Origin: Dirofilaria immitis
Taxonomy: Eukaryota > Nematoda > Chromadorea > Rhabditida > Onchocercidae
DNA: 64,000 nucleotides
Assembly (NCBI GenBank): GCA_024305405.1
Contig: JAKNDB010000087.1
Location: 8,930,501-8,994,500 of the forward strand
Direction of reading: 5' to 3'
Each line of letters opens with the position of its first letter. Position 1 is the stretch's first letter. The position numbers were made by a program, and so were the translations under genes. Of this stretch, positions 14,301 to 25,951 are shown one piece after another. The notes under the pieces are model-generated. The model was not told the origin of the DNA, did not search any database, and worked only from the letters and a program-made list of their open reading frames with translations.

Positions 14301-16549
14301 ACTGGAGCAACAACCTAAAACTCGATAATATAACATGCAGTTGCAATTATTTATAACTTACTTCAAGTTAAATATTTAATCTTTCCTTTCGTTCCTGCAT
14401 CTATTTTAAAAATCTTACTTCATAATATAATATTATAATAGTACTTTATCCGAAATACCTTTTTAATAATCAAAAGTTAAGAAATAAACTGACGGAGGAT
14501 AATAAAATGATTGTGGACTGCTGGGTATAAAATTATGCGCACTATAGATAGCATTTGAATTGTACATCGAATTAGGTGGCGCTGTCGGGTAAGTCAACTG
14601 AAAAATTAATACGAAATTAAATTTCAGAATTTATATTTCCTGGGAGATTTTAAACTCTCTAAAAAACTTTAAAAATGTGAAAATTGTAGCACAATAACAA
14701 ATATTTTCAGCCTGCTGGACAACTAAAAGTACTGTTTGAAATGAGCACCACTTTTGCACAATCAGACACTCTACGATCTGATTTCAAACAAGCTAATTTT
14801 GAGAGCAAAAGTGGGCAGACCTGTGAAGTTGGATAATTCTGCTGCGTCTGAATTGGTTGGGTTTGGTATCTGGCAGTATGTATAGTTATCTGATGATTAC
14901 CTTGTTGCGGACGTGCACCTTCTACATGCGCTTCGCCCGCTGCAAATTGCATACTTGGATTCCTATAATACAATTGCTAATTTATCAGCTAAAATTGATT
15001 ACGCTATAAATGAAAATTGAAAAAATTAATCTTGCGATAGGTGTATGATTTACTTTCGGTTACTACTTAAATTTGAAGATTAAAAAAGGATGAAATAAAA
15101 CATTGCTATCACTATAACTTTGACTTTTTGATGCAGCAAATAAACGACATATTCTCGTTCTATCCAATCACTAAAATCTTAACAAACATACGGAAGATTT
15201 CTCGGAGGCATCCGTGTGACGGTGGGATACTGATTTGTAGTATGCGGTGGATGTGCATTGTCCACACTTGGTATAGCGAATGAAATTGGTTGTTGAGATG
15301 GCTGTCCAGCATTTCCGTTAACCAAAGGTTGTGGTGGCTGTCCCGGTGGTAGCACACCGGCAGGTACTTGCGAACTTACAATATGTTGGCCAGCATAATC
15401 TGCAAAGCCATTAAAGAAATATGGTTGTTTCAGAATGAATTTCTATCAAAAATTAAAAAAATATACTGAATTCAAAGAGTGAAAATTTCTCAACATAGAT
15501 CTCCTTCTTCGACTAGCTTTAGATTCTGAAATTTGTAAAATGGTAAAAAATTAAGCTGACGTCTAGTCGTTGCGCCTGTGCGCTGTATAAGGTTCGACAC
15601 CGCACCCTTTTGATTTCTTGAACCAAAACCTGATACTACCTGTTCAAATGATACACCTATAACAAGAATATAAAACACTATTGTACTCCAGGAATCTTTA
15701 TTGCCAAATTTAATGCATAAAGAATCAATCTGTCAACCTCAATAAGCCTAAACATATGATAGTCCATTTATCTTTCATGCTTAACGTGTAACAATATTTA
15801 ATCCATAATCACTTTGTTACCATATCACGCAGAAATCCATATGCAATATGTAGTATCATATTATCTAACTTGCTCATATATGTCAGACGCAATTTCTACA
15901 CCCTGACAGACGCAATTTCTACATCTCTAACATTTTCTAGAAAAAACATGAACATGCATATTAAAAAAGAGAAAAGGAAAAAACAAGCTTAAAAACTCTC
16001 ATCTAGTCGGTTCTCACTCATCCTTCATTCTCTTATGTCATATAAAAAAAAAAAAATTATTAAATTTCTCAAACAAACCTGAAGGAGCAGTAAATTGCAA
16101 AGTAGAACTATTCCAGAATAACATGAAGAATAAAAAAGAGATTTTTTCATTCAAAGGAATCGATCATTATTTGGAAAAAATACGATACTTTTGACAGACA
16201 TTACCGAGAACATTCCTTATAACAAACCATCTGGGTAACTACTTAACATCATTCTCGCTTAGAGATGTGTCTTCTGCTTGTTGTTATTGTTCATTTATTA
16301 TCCAGTCTTTATTAAAATCTTTTTTCCTTTTCTCCTTCTCCTTTATTTTTTGATTTTTTATGTTTTCCTCTTGGAATATTGATCGATATCAAATAGACAG
16401 TCAATAAAAAGCTTAAATCAACAATTCTTAATAAAGGTATATTTCTTACCTTCATTAAGAATTTCTATCGAAACAAAACAAGCATTAACTAAAATTACCT
16501 GGAATGGATCCATTTCTTCTTGGTTTCCTCGCGGGTTACCACTGGACAT
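2380..16549 (-). CDS. ifg-1: Eukaryotic translation initiation factor 4G (eIF4G)
   Basis: Scaffold of the cytoplasmic cap-binding complex eIF4F, joining eIF4E, eIF4A and eIF3. 26 exons (plus coordinates): 16499-16549, 15495-15639, 15192-15399, 14821-14962, 14490-14597, 13969-14314, 9748-10013, 9490-9601, 9039-9297, 8969-9007, 8726-8869, 8377-8550, 8046-8126, 7746-7805, 7546-7650, 7149-7323, 6701-6857, 6190-6362, 5711-5978, 5084-5188, 4781-4984, 4054-4266, 3738-3970, 3242-3447, 2712-2934, 2380-2532. Product about 1451 aa: Q/P-rich N terminus, possible PABP-type motif near 294-306, acidic stretch, eIF4E-binding YxxxxL-phi (YGHDYLF, about 617-623), HKAENAWKP, MIF4G from about 748 (NKLTP, FDKAVEEPNF, LGNIGFIGQLF, NKWVPR), RG-rich linker, MA3 about 1190-1400. 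No C-terminal W2 domain follows. Six single-base gaps break the frame (see findings); intron phases agree once they are allowed for. A TTTTCAG acceptor lies 16 nt before the ATG. Confidence 0.93.
5321..5350. repeat. (TA)n microsatellite
   Basis: Fifteen uninterrupted TA dinucleotides abut the left end of the 18S rRNA fragment in the ifg-1 intron. Confidence 0.9.
5351..5563 (+). pseudogene. Fragment of 18S rRNA gene inside an ifg-1 intron
   Basis: About 213 bases match the conserved central part of nematode 18S rRNA from memory: GTGCATGGAATAATGGAATA, then TTTTGTTGGTTTTCTGA, GTGAAATTCTTGGATCG, GCGAAAGCATTTGC, GAATGTCTTCATTAA and CAGAGGTTCGAAG in the right order and spacing. Scattered differences and small deletions suggest a decayed copy. 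It lies antisense to ifg-1, in the intron between exons 5711-5978 and 5084-5188, directly after a (TA)15 tract. No other rRNA sequence flanks it, so it is an isolated insertion and not an rDNA unit. Confidence 0.85.
10014..13968 (-). other. ifg-1: Large ifg-1 intron, no other gene seen
   Basis: Intron of about 3.95 kb between ifg-1 exons 13969-14314 and 9748-10013. The best phase-consistent donor is GCAAGT rather than a GT donor, making this a GC-AG intron. The interior is AT-rich; its longest open frames, such as 11065-11274 on the minus strand, have no recognisable domain and no paired splice sites. Confidence 0.55.
15884..15923. repeat. Two-copy direct repeat
   Basis: CAGACGCAATTTCTACA occurs twice with a 23-base period inside the first ifg-1 intron. 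Confidence 0.8.
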
Positions 16550-16565
16550 ATTATGTTTGAAATTC

Positions 16566-16568
16566 CTG
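16566..16568 (-). promoter_or_regulatory. ifg-1: Probable trans-splice acceptor of ifg-1
   Basis: On the minus strand TGTTTTCAG ends 16 bases before the proposed ifg-1 ATG at 16549. No upstream coding exon is needed to reach this ATG, so spliced-leader addition is the simplest reading. A 5' UTR cis-intron is the alternative. Confidence 0.5.
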
Positions 16569-17416
16569 AAAACAGAATTCATTCCTGCAATTGTGACATC
16601 ATTATATCGATTAGTAATGATATCACAGATTAACTTAATAACAAGATATGTTAGTCTAAATAGTAAAGACATATTTAATTGTACTAATCGATATAATGAT
16701 GTCATAATATATAAATAAACAATTATCCACCGGTATTATAGACAAAATAAACGACTAGAATCCAGAGATAAATTAGTCTAAATAAATTACAGATAGATAT
16801 AATGATCACTAATTATTAGTATAGAGGAAGTAAAGACTAAATTAATAACAAATAGATTATCTTAAATAAGCCTTTTGATCAAAGATAGATAAAACGATTG
16901 CTAATTTGTACTATCGACAGAACAGACTATTAATCTAATGAAAAGTAAGTCAACCTAGTAAGCCCATTGGTTTAATCCGATAATCAGCATTTCCTCCTTT
17001 AATTTTTCTGTTTTTTAATTAGGACATTGGACTATTTTAAAAGATAAATTAATTATTTGCTTAGTTCTGTAATTAAATAATTTATTATTGCTATATCTAT
17101 TAACTCTTTCCAACTACAGCCTGAAAAAAATTTTTCATGTATAAAAAGGAAGACATCTAATCAAGACATATTATATGTAATTGTATAATATTCCAAACTC
17201 TCATCTGCAATCATAAATATACGCAAAAGAGTATCTCATTCGGAAAATCTATTTATAATTCAAGAAAATACAAACGCATCCATCATTTCCGATCCCAAAA
17301 AAATCATTAATCTTATCCCTCTTGTTTTTTGAGTAATAATTAAATTAATCGATAAGTAAATCATCTCAGAAACATTTCTGATCGCACAGGTAATGTAAAT
17401 AAAGTAGAAATCTTCT
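16569..17416. other. Spacer between the small membrane-protein gene and ifg-1
   Basis: About 850 bases between the stop of the upstream same-strand gene and the ifg-1 start. No coding exon recognised. If the two genes are co-transcribed, this is the intercistronic region. Confidence 0.4.
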
Positions 17417-18038
17417 TCAGTGATCTTTCAATAACATAAACTTCCACAAACAAGCCTGTTGTAAACGCTAAAAATTGGTACTGACTTTAGTATGGGTTAG
17501 AGGATATGAGGATAATGTACAATAAAAAAAATGTTCCATTCATCCTGAAACCTATATCCAAACTGGCGCATTACTCGCAAACGAATCTTCTGGTTTGTTT
17601 ACGCATCTTATCAAATCACATAATACTGATGGACTAGAAATAATAAACACTGACTCATCACTTTTCCTCTTCATCTCCTCCATCCTTTTAAGCAAGCCTC
17701 TCTTGAACATTGTCCTAATTAAAGCAACTTTTCGGCCATGCTGTCCCAGGGCCTACTCATAAGCCTCAGAAAACCTGAACACCGTACAACTAGGAACACC
17801 CATCCTCTTTTATCCCGTTCGTCTCTAAAGCAGACACATACCATAATCCAGCTGTAGGCTTCTTCTGATATACCGCTACAATGTACAACACTATAAGAAT
17901 TATTGAAACGATTTGGGATGTGATGAAAACTATTCGTTTCAATGTTTGAGAGAATGATATCATTACTTTGTCCTTTCTTGTTGTAAAAAGGAGAGAGGAA
18001 GAAGAAGGGAGTAAATTATTGGAGTGAGGATGAAACAT
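17417..18038 (-). CDS. Small single-pass membrane protein, unrecognised
   Basis: Three exons, 17842-18038, 17564-17714 and 17417-17467, give 132 aa with consistent phases (2, then 0). Donors are GTATGT and GTTTGG; acceptors are AATTAG and TTTTTAG. The N terminus has a Ser run, then a hydrophobic segment at about residues 38-58 (IVFITSQIVSIILIVLYIV), then a basic stretch (RGLLKRMEEMKRK) and a short tail ending MLLKDH. A TACATATTTCAG acceptor lies 9 bases before the start codon, as expected for spliced-leader addition. It sits on the same strand as ifg-1 and upstream of it. I do not recognise the family. It may be a small organellar or ER membrane protein, but that is speculation. Confidence 0.6.
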
Positions 18039-18047
18039 TTCTCTCAC

Positions 18048-18050
18048 CTG
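18048..18050 (-). promoter_or_regulatory. Probable trans-splice acceptor of the small membrane-protein gene
   Basis: Minus-strand TACATATTTCAG is followed after 9 bases by the start codon of the 132-aa membrane protein. Confidence 0.5.
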
Positions 18051-20631
18051 AAATATGTAAAAGCCTCTGAAGAACTAATTACAATGCAGAAGATCCTGAA
18101 GTACATTATTTTGTTATTTAATGAAGAAGCTTAACTGAATTGATAAGAAATGAAATACTGGACATGACTGGAGATAACTGTGTTAAGAAGTAAACACGTA
18201 ATACAACATATGGTTACGTGAATCATGTTACGTATGCTCTACTACATCACATCGCTTTGCACATATTATAATTCTTGCAAGAGATTAACATATTTTCCGA
18301 TATGATAGTAAAAGTGTTAAGCATCGCTAAGAGTAATAATAAATTTCATTGTGAACTCTTCATTCTTTGTGTTGTCAAAGTAAGCCAAAATTAGTTGAGA
18401 AGTTGACAAATTATGTGACAATATCCACTCATGAATATCATCATATCTCGCCAGATAATAACGCCTTTAAAGAGTTTTCAGCAAGACTAATAAATATTTG
18501 GACAATGTTATGATGTAACAAATTTCAAGAATTACATTAGGAAAGATTTAATATATACGAAATGAAATTATTGAAATTTCGGAAGAATTTAACAAGCCAT
18601 CTTTGAGTAAAAAGTATACCATATTATATTTGAATGTTCAATCTTAGGCAAAATAAAATATTTTATAAGTCTTGAGAATCCAATGCTTTTTCAGAGACAG
18701 AAGATTTTTAAAAGATTTTATAATTGAAATTCAATTGATACTAAAGAAAAAAGTTTTACCTTAAATTTCTACAAACTCTGCAAAGTTGTAAATAAATAAG
18801 AAAAATAAAGAAACCTGTAGAACATGGCATATGAGTTAGCTGAAATATTGGCACTCGTATATCTATTTATGAATAAAGGTATATATTCTTCTTGAAAGAC
18901 GGACCGTTTGATTTGTTCGAGGCCGATCAACGGCCTCAAATTTGATAGAAATGAGTTAAACATTTAACAAGATATGCGTTAGTTGAAAATTTTTAATATC
19001 ATCTCGCAAATTTGCATAGTTTCCGGATGAAATTTAGAGGAAGAATATCAATATTTAATGTTTCCTTTTGTCTTATTGATAAACAAAATTATTGATGACA
19101 TAATTTCTTTATGTTCTCATTTTTCTTTTGAGTTAAAATTAATATAGAAAAAAATGAAATAGCAAGTTATTTATAAGTTTAACTCTCATAAAGCTTTTCT
19201 TTATTCATTATCATTACTCACTGATTACTATCATTTCCAAGTAGTTCTCTCATTGAAAAGAAGGAGAAAGATGATGATAGGAGAAATGATCTAACAATGA
19301 CTATGATATTATGATACAACGGTTAAATCGTTATTTATAGATAAAATAATAGAAGAAATCGTAAGGATCGATGTTTTTAGAAAGTTATTCAAATAAATCA
19401 TATTATCAATAGGTAAGTAAGTAAGTAGTGTGATTCATTATTTATTATCAAATATTGCTATTTATTGAATTGTTATTTATAAAGAAATGAATAGAATAAT
19501 GAAGTTGCAAGATTACTTTTTTTTCATTTCTTTCATTTTTTTTTGAAATTCATTGCTTACTAATTATTTCAAAAACTAAAAGCCATTTCACATAAAATAA
19601 ACAACGGAAGAGATTAAATTTAAACAAATGAAAAAATAACTTACATATGTCGATCCAACATCCTTAGAATCGGATGACGTGAATGATTTGAATGATTTTT
19701 TCATCCATATAGATACGAATTTGATCAAATATTTTGTTGATTTGTATTCCGGAAAAATTATTCCTACTATTTCCAGTTATTCTGTTACAATTTCTGATAA
19801 TAAATTTATCGAACGTCCAAGATTTTTCGTACTTATCTATGTTATACGCATGTTTCAAGTCTCATTGAAATTTCATAATATTTAATCGCGATAATGTACC
19901 GATTCGCTGTTATACGATAATTGCGATAATTAATGATGGAAAGGGAATCTGCTAAGGTCAAACTATAGGTCAATTATTATCAAATATTCCTCTGTCCATT
20001 AGTACAATTTTCTATAAAATATGAAATATTCTGCTGAATGAATTTTTTGTTGGTTGATGATGATGGCACATCGATTGATTTTATACGTTTGAAAATTGCA
20101 TTCTTAAATATAAGTAGGATTATTCATATGAACGTAACAGAAATGTTTTGCAAAATACAAGTACTTTGCTATCTTTATTGTTATTCCTTTTAAAAGAAAA
20201 GTAAGGATAAAATACATATTTAAAAAGACAAAAATGATACGATATCAGCTGATGATGGAATGATAAATGATGAGGAATAGAAACTGACACCGATCATTAT
20301 CTCCGATATTCATTCTGGGCAAATCCTTAAATGGTGATTTAATCAAATGGATATAATTGAAATGAATTTAGCGAAAGTAAAACAATTTTAGGAATTATTC
20401 TCAAATCGATGAATTGTAAAATTTATTGATTGATTTATCTTTAGATAATTTTGAAAACAATTCAAAAATAATTATTTCTTACTCATTACTATTCTTATTT
20501 CTTTAAATGATCTGTTAATAATTAATGTAAAATAGTATCATTGAAAAATTAACAGATAAATTTATATGGCGCAACAAGCAAGAAAATAGTAACCGAGATA
20601 ATGATGTAGAAAGAGAGATGATGATGGTCAG
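18051..20631. other. Intergenic region between divergent genes
   Basis: Separates the minus-strand ifg-1 cluster from the plus-strand MSP-domain gene, so it should hold both promoters. It is AT-rich. A GC-rich hairpin lies at 18919-18937. Open frames at 18769-18963 and 19664-19885 have no recognisable domain and are not supported. Confidence 0.45.
18919..18937. other. Perfect GC-rich inverted repeat
   Basis: GAGGCCG, a 5-base loop ATCAA, then CGGCCTC: a perfect 7-bp stem in otherwise AT-rich DNA. Function unknown. Confidence 0.6.
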
Positions 20632-23600
20632 ATGATTGCTGACCTTACCAATCTGTGGTGTCCAGAACAACAACAACAACTGAGGTCAACATCAACACAT
20701 CATCGCTTCCCTCTTCATCATCGATTATTTCCATTTCTTATTTAGACTGATCACATTGTTTGTTATTGAATAATTACTCCTTCATCCATACATTTTTGAA
20801 AAATTTTTCGTTCAAAATTACATTATTGGTTGATGATATTGTCAGGCCTAATTCTTTGTTTATTTTTACCTTATCTTTTGGAATATACCAAAAGTTATTT
20901 ATTATTTTTAAATGAATATACAATCGGATGATGCATGAAAGCTTGTAAAACTCTATTATTCAATCGATTAAAATTTTTACAAATCTCTAATTTATATGTC
21001 AAATTTTTAATCAAAATTGTCAATAATTTCAAAATTAAAACGATGTAAAATTGGAAAATTTTCCATTGTAGTATTTCATCGTTTTGTAGAATTGTCGGCC
21101 GATAGACGAATAAAGAAAAATTGAAGAATCCAGGAAATTATGCGGGACATATCGATAATAGCAGATCGTTCACCGAAAATGTCAGTTTCCAGGATCATGA
21201 AAAGCAAACTGTAATTCCTTCATCTTTTATACCTTTTCATTCGCTTCATTTCTTCCGGCTTCAATACAATGATTATTTTAAAATGTTGAAAGTTTCAATT
21301 CCTTGATGTTTCTAAGCTTATTATTTTGAATTTGACTAGAAACATCTAAACAAAACATACAGTACATACAATACTTCATCTTTACTAAATTGTAAACTGA
21401 ATTGAAGGAAAAGCAAAGACTTCAAAATCAAGTTTAATAAGAAGCGTTTTTTTTGGCTCATTTAATTCCCATAGAATCATAAAATAGAAAGACAATTGAT
21501 GATAATAATATAAAATTGGATATATTATAGTAATGTTTCAGTAGCACAGCAATAAGTTCAACAAGTAAAGATATTAATTTGGATGATACACAAATGTCAC
21601 CTGCACCACTAACTACGAGTTATGTTATCAAATCACAAAGACAAAAGCCAAAACAGTACAGTCTTTTTAATTCTGTCAGTTTCATGCTAATCCTAATATG
21701 TTGTTGTTCTATCAACTTTGAAAATACGTTTAATAATAATAATTAAGTGATCGATGATCAAAAATTATTATCAAAACATAGAATATAAATTCATCGTTTT
21801 CTAATTTCAAGCTATTTGATCATTCTATCTCGACAACAAATGAAAATTCTTCCATTTCTCATTCTACTACACAATCTTCTATTGTTTTAACTGTGTAAAA
21901 TCAGCTGTTTAGATGAAACTTTTTAAAAGTGATGAAATTGTTTTCAATTTAATCTTGTTCCAAAGAATTAAAATTACTGTCGAACTGTAGAGCAGTAGCT
22001 ATTTATTTTGCACCGATGAAACAACGACCGGATATTGCATTAACCGAAATGCAATTGTGTAATAATGCTGATGTACCACTTTTATTCAAGCTTCGCTCCG
22101 ATACAATATCACGCATTATGGTAATGATCGCCTGGATTTTAATATTTCTTTCATTAAATTGTTAAAATAGTTCTCATCTTTATTTTAAAAGCAATAAATT
22201 TTCGTTCTCTTTGATAGGCTTCACCAGCTGGAAGTGGTTGTATTCCACCACGTGCAGAACAACGTTGTTTCTTGACCTGGCGACTACAAATGCATCAACA
22301 AGAGCAGCAAAATATGAAAGCACCAAAATTAATACTTATTACAAATTTCGTTGAACAGGAAATCGATGACAATCAAACAGTGGAAACCAAGCTGATAGGT
22401 AACAAAAAACCTTGCCATAGTGGGTAAAAAATACGAATAATGAGAACATAGAGATGTTGCATAAATACGTATTAAATCATAATGTTAAATACATCTATCT
22501 ATTATATTATAACGTGTCTGGAAATCTTACCCGCTCTTTGGATATAAATTACAGCGCGGATTCATTCAGAAGGAAAAAGATCAGAGGAACAGATACCTTT
22601 AATGAAATTCACGTTTGAAAAAAACAAATTATTTCGCCCTCTGAAACGTTCAGTGCTTATAAGGAAAGTACTGCTGCGTAGGTTTTTGGTTTCGTTTTCG
22701 TTAACGAATAGAATGAATATTGGATGGATGATTCTAGATAAACCTGAAGTCGCAAACTTTGATATAATTTAAATTTATACTCAATTCGTTCCAATTTATT
22801 CAACCTTATCCAAGTTTCTAAAGGATTATACAACATAATGATATAACTAACATGCCTATACACAATGATCGCTTAAAGCCCAAGTACTCAAATGTTTGGT
22901 TCATCCCACAGTCTCAATTCTGCTCATTTGAAAAATGGCTCATTTGAAGCACATATTTAGTGTCTACGTTTCATTCAAGCAAGCAAGACGTCATACTCAT
23001 TGAAAGTTTGAGAATAGATTGAAGACGTTTCGTCATCACACAATCCTTCCAATCATTCTCTTTATCAAATATAGCAATTGCTTCATTACATATTCCTCTA
23101 CCATACAGGGAACCATCTATTGGATAATTCAATTAATTTTTTCCTCTTATATCAAAGACAGACAATTGATTTTGTATGTTAGAATCGCTTCGAAACTTAT
23201 AACACTTACAATCTAAATTTTATCTTCTTTTTCCATCATTATACGATCTTAAGCGAAAATAGTATTGTTAATGAGAATATTATGTGATAAAAAAGTTTAC
23301 TCATGCTGTAGATCTCTTCTAATTCAACTCTTATAGATTTTCTACAATTTAGCACTTGATGATGTGGACTTCTTGTAGTACAGCAGTAGTAGTAGTACAG
23401 CATCTGTTAACGATTTCTTATACTGCTAACTGCAAAACTATGGAATGGTTTTTTAATAGTAGTCTAGGAGAAAGGATCCATTCCTAAAGAATGTTCTGAT
23501 GTATTTAACTGAATACAATGAAAACGAATGGAATATAAAGATGAGAAATGAAAGATTTCAAAATGGAAGTGGCTTGTTACATAGATAAAATTATTTTACA

Positions 23601-23885
23601 AGATTATCTCGGTTTTTCTCGACGGTACATTGATATTATAATAAATTTCTTATTGCGAAATTCCATTCTTTCTTGCACCAAATCGAATTTTTAAAGTTCA
23701 TAAAAATTTACGAATGCGTCAAGTTGGACATTATCCGTTGCAGACAATCGATGAAAATGGATTATGCACGGGAGAAAACACTAATAGAACTAAATCATTT
23801 GATTCAATGGTTTCAACGACATCCCTTAGAAACTATGATGATACTGTTATTCTTCATTGCATTATTTATCGCTACTTTTAATTAA
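20632..23885 (+). CDS. MSP-domain, tail-anchored protein (VAP-like)
   Basis: Six exons proposed: 20632-20684, 21542-21655, 21991-22120, 22218-22398, 22555-22667 and 23697-23885. They sum to 780 bases (259 aa) with agreeing phases. The middle exons give an MSP (major sperm protein) fold: IYFAP, then DIALTEMQLCNNADVPLLFKL, IPPRAEQRCFLTWR and APKLILITNF. The last exon ends in a helical stretch and a C-terminal hydrophobic anchor (LETMMILLFFIALFIATF), so the layout is cytosolic MSP domain, linker, tail anchor. VAP proteins of this layout sit on the ER and recruit lipid-transfer proteins; whether this one does is inference. AATAAA follows the stop by 3 bases. The first exon and the 22667 donor are the least certain parts; the MSP exons and last exon are solid. 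Confidence 0.72.
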
Positions 23886-23888
23886 ACC

Positions 23889-23894
23889 AATAAA
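23889..23894 (+). terminator. Polyadenylation signal of the MSP-domain gene
   Basis: AATAAA starts 4 bases after the stop codon, implying a very short 3' UTR. Confidence 0.6.
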
Positions 23895-25003
23895 ACAATT
23901 TTACATATTTTTCTTCTTAAAATAAGTTTAATTGTTTCTAAAATTATTTTTCCATTTGAGCGATTATTAGACTTACTTTTCAGACCGAAATCCGTGAATA
24001 CATAATTCTTTTTAGAAACATATCGGAGCCCAAATTTATGGAATTTAATTTTACTTGCTTTCTAACTGTGTAGATATTTTGTTCGAATATTTCAAATCAT
24101 TTTAAAATACTACAGTACTCATTTCATTAAGTAAATCTGAATTTTTATGAATTTTGAAAACTTGTTTATTATCTAACAAATATATTCCCGTATTACTATT
24201 ACCAAATAAATGTATTCTCGATAAGTTATGTTCCGCAACTATGACTAATTTTTGCATAAACAAATATCTATTTTTGAGTACCTGCGAACATTACCATTTT
24301 TCAAATTATAATTTCAATATCGCGGCATTCAATATTATCTTTAATCTTATTACTTCCCAAATTATAAATTTTTACTCCGGACTTCAACACATCATGGATT
24401 AGTGATTGTCGATAAACCACAGATTCAATTTTGGCTAGCTTTTCAGGCCAATTCAAACATCACAATGTTAGCATATTACATTCGATGCCAGTTATGAGCA
24501 GCAATCAATCAATCAATCCCTCTCATTATCTTTTCCAAATCGACCGAACTCCATGTTTAATTAAGAGGATGATAAGTAGATGATTTGCTCGTAATGACAA
24601 ATCAGGTATAAGATTATGAATCATATGGCCTTAGACCAAAGAAAATGTAGCCACAACACCATTGTTCCTTACAATCTTAAAATCTTTATAAGAGGCCGAC
24701 TGGTATTTGGCGGTTTGCCGTTGTTTCAGTAAAATTGTAGCAGGCATTCCAACGTACGGCTTTTTTAATTGGGGTTGTTGCTCGGGGATAAAAGGTTTCT
24801 TTAGCTGTTTTGATTTTGTGTGTTTAAATATCGATTAGAGAAGAGTTGCAAAAAGTGAAAGGTTAAAGGTTATGCGGAGATTGACGAAGAGGATTTGCTC
24901 AGATCTTCGAGATTATCCCTTCGGAAATTTTACGTATGAGTTTGGCACTTATAAATAATTATCACTGCATGACAGAAGCTTTTTGCAGGATTTCTTTGAT
25001 ATT
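23895..25003. other. Intergenic region upstream of the first MARCH gene
   Basis: No gene seen. It contains a short less AT-rich stretch near 24690-24800 that may be part of the promoter of the RING-CH gene. Confidence 0.4.
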
Positions 25004-25951
25004 ATGGAGGAAGAAATAACCGCCGCTATGCCATCGAGTAGTAGTAGTAGTAATCTCAGAGACGCTAATGATAGTAAGGTGTCGTACTTGTCAAGTGTAG
25101 AAAGGAATATAACAAATCCTTTTCGGTATATTCCCTCTCTCACCTCAAATTTCCTTCGTTGTCCTTGGGCACTATCGTAACTGATCGCTCCAGATTACGT
25201 ACTTAAAAATTTGCAATACAAATAATGCTCTGATATTATTTTCAATATTAATATCAAGGCTATGCCACTGGTAATAATTCAAGTAAATTGATGATTCAGT
25301 TCTGTTAAAATCAAAAATCTTTTCAAATATTTTTGATGAATGAATAAATTGCCTTGTAGATTTGCCGATATTGTTTGTCAGATAATGATATCGGTGAGTG
25401 GTTAACTCCATGTAAGTGTATTGGAACAATGAAGTGGGTCCATCTTAGCTGTTTCGAGCAGTGGCTTTCTTTTGCACCATATACTATGAAATATAGTTGT
25501 GCTATTTGCAAGTAAACACTTGTCCTTTTGATCATTTTTAATTAAATTTATTTCAACAATTCATTAATCGTAACAGTTTTCCATCATCATTAGGCTTGGC
25601 ATTATATGAATAATCGGTTGAGAAGACATTTTGTCTAATCAGCTTGTACTATCTTTTATCTTTTTTAAATCTTTTTCAAAAAGATTTGCTTTTCTTATTC
25701 ATATCTTAATACGTGCATAATAAAATAATTTTAGTTATGTATATCGTCGTCAATGGAGATTAAAACCTTACAAACATTGGCATTGGCCACAATTCCATTT
25801 GCGGATAACCGATCTATTCGGAATATACTTCGATATAACCCTAACTTATCGCATATGTCGATATTTTCCACGTTGTTTGGATAATAGGGTTACGTTTTTC
25901 TGTACGTTAGCTATGTTTTGCTTTGGAAGTTCGTTGTTTTTAGCAGAATGA
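25004..25951 (+). CDS. RING-CH (MARCH-type) E3 ubiquitin ligase, copy A
   Basis: Three exons, 25004-25078, 25360-25511 and 25735-25951; 147 aa, phases 0 and 2. After a Ser-rich N terminus comes a complete C4HC3 RING-CH finger: Cys27, Cys30, Cys43, Cys45, His53, Cys56, Cys72, Cys75 (CRYC, EWLTPCKC, KWVHLSC, CAIC). Such fingers bind an E2 and ubiquitinate membrane proteins. The EW-x-x-PC-x-C-x-G-x-x-KWVH pattern resembles MARCH5, but overall assignment is open. The rest carries an aromatic/basic stretch (KPYKHWHWPQF) and a C-terminal hydrophobic segment (TFFCTLAMFCFGSSLFLA). It is short for the family and may have one membrane pass. A paralogue follows 1.3 kb downstream. Confidence 0.85.

Noticed and set aside
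21121..21306. Open frame beginning LKNPGNYAGHIDNS, plus strand
   Set aside because: It looks partly coding and has a possible donor, but its phase fits neither neighbouring exon of the MSP gene. It may be an alternative exon or part of a gene I could not assemble.
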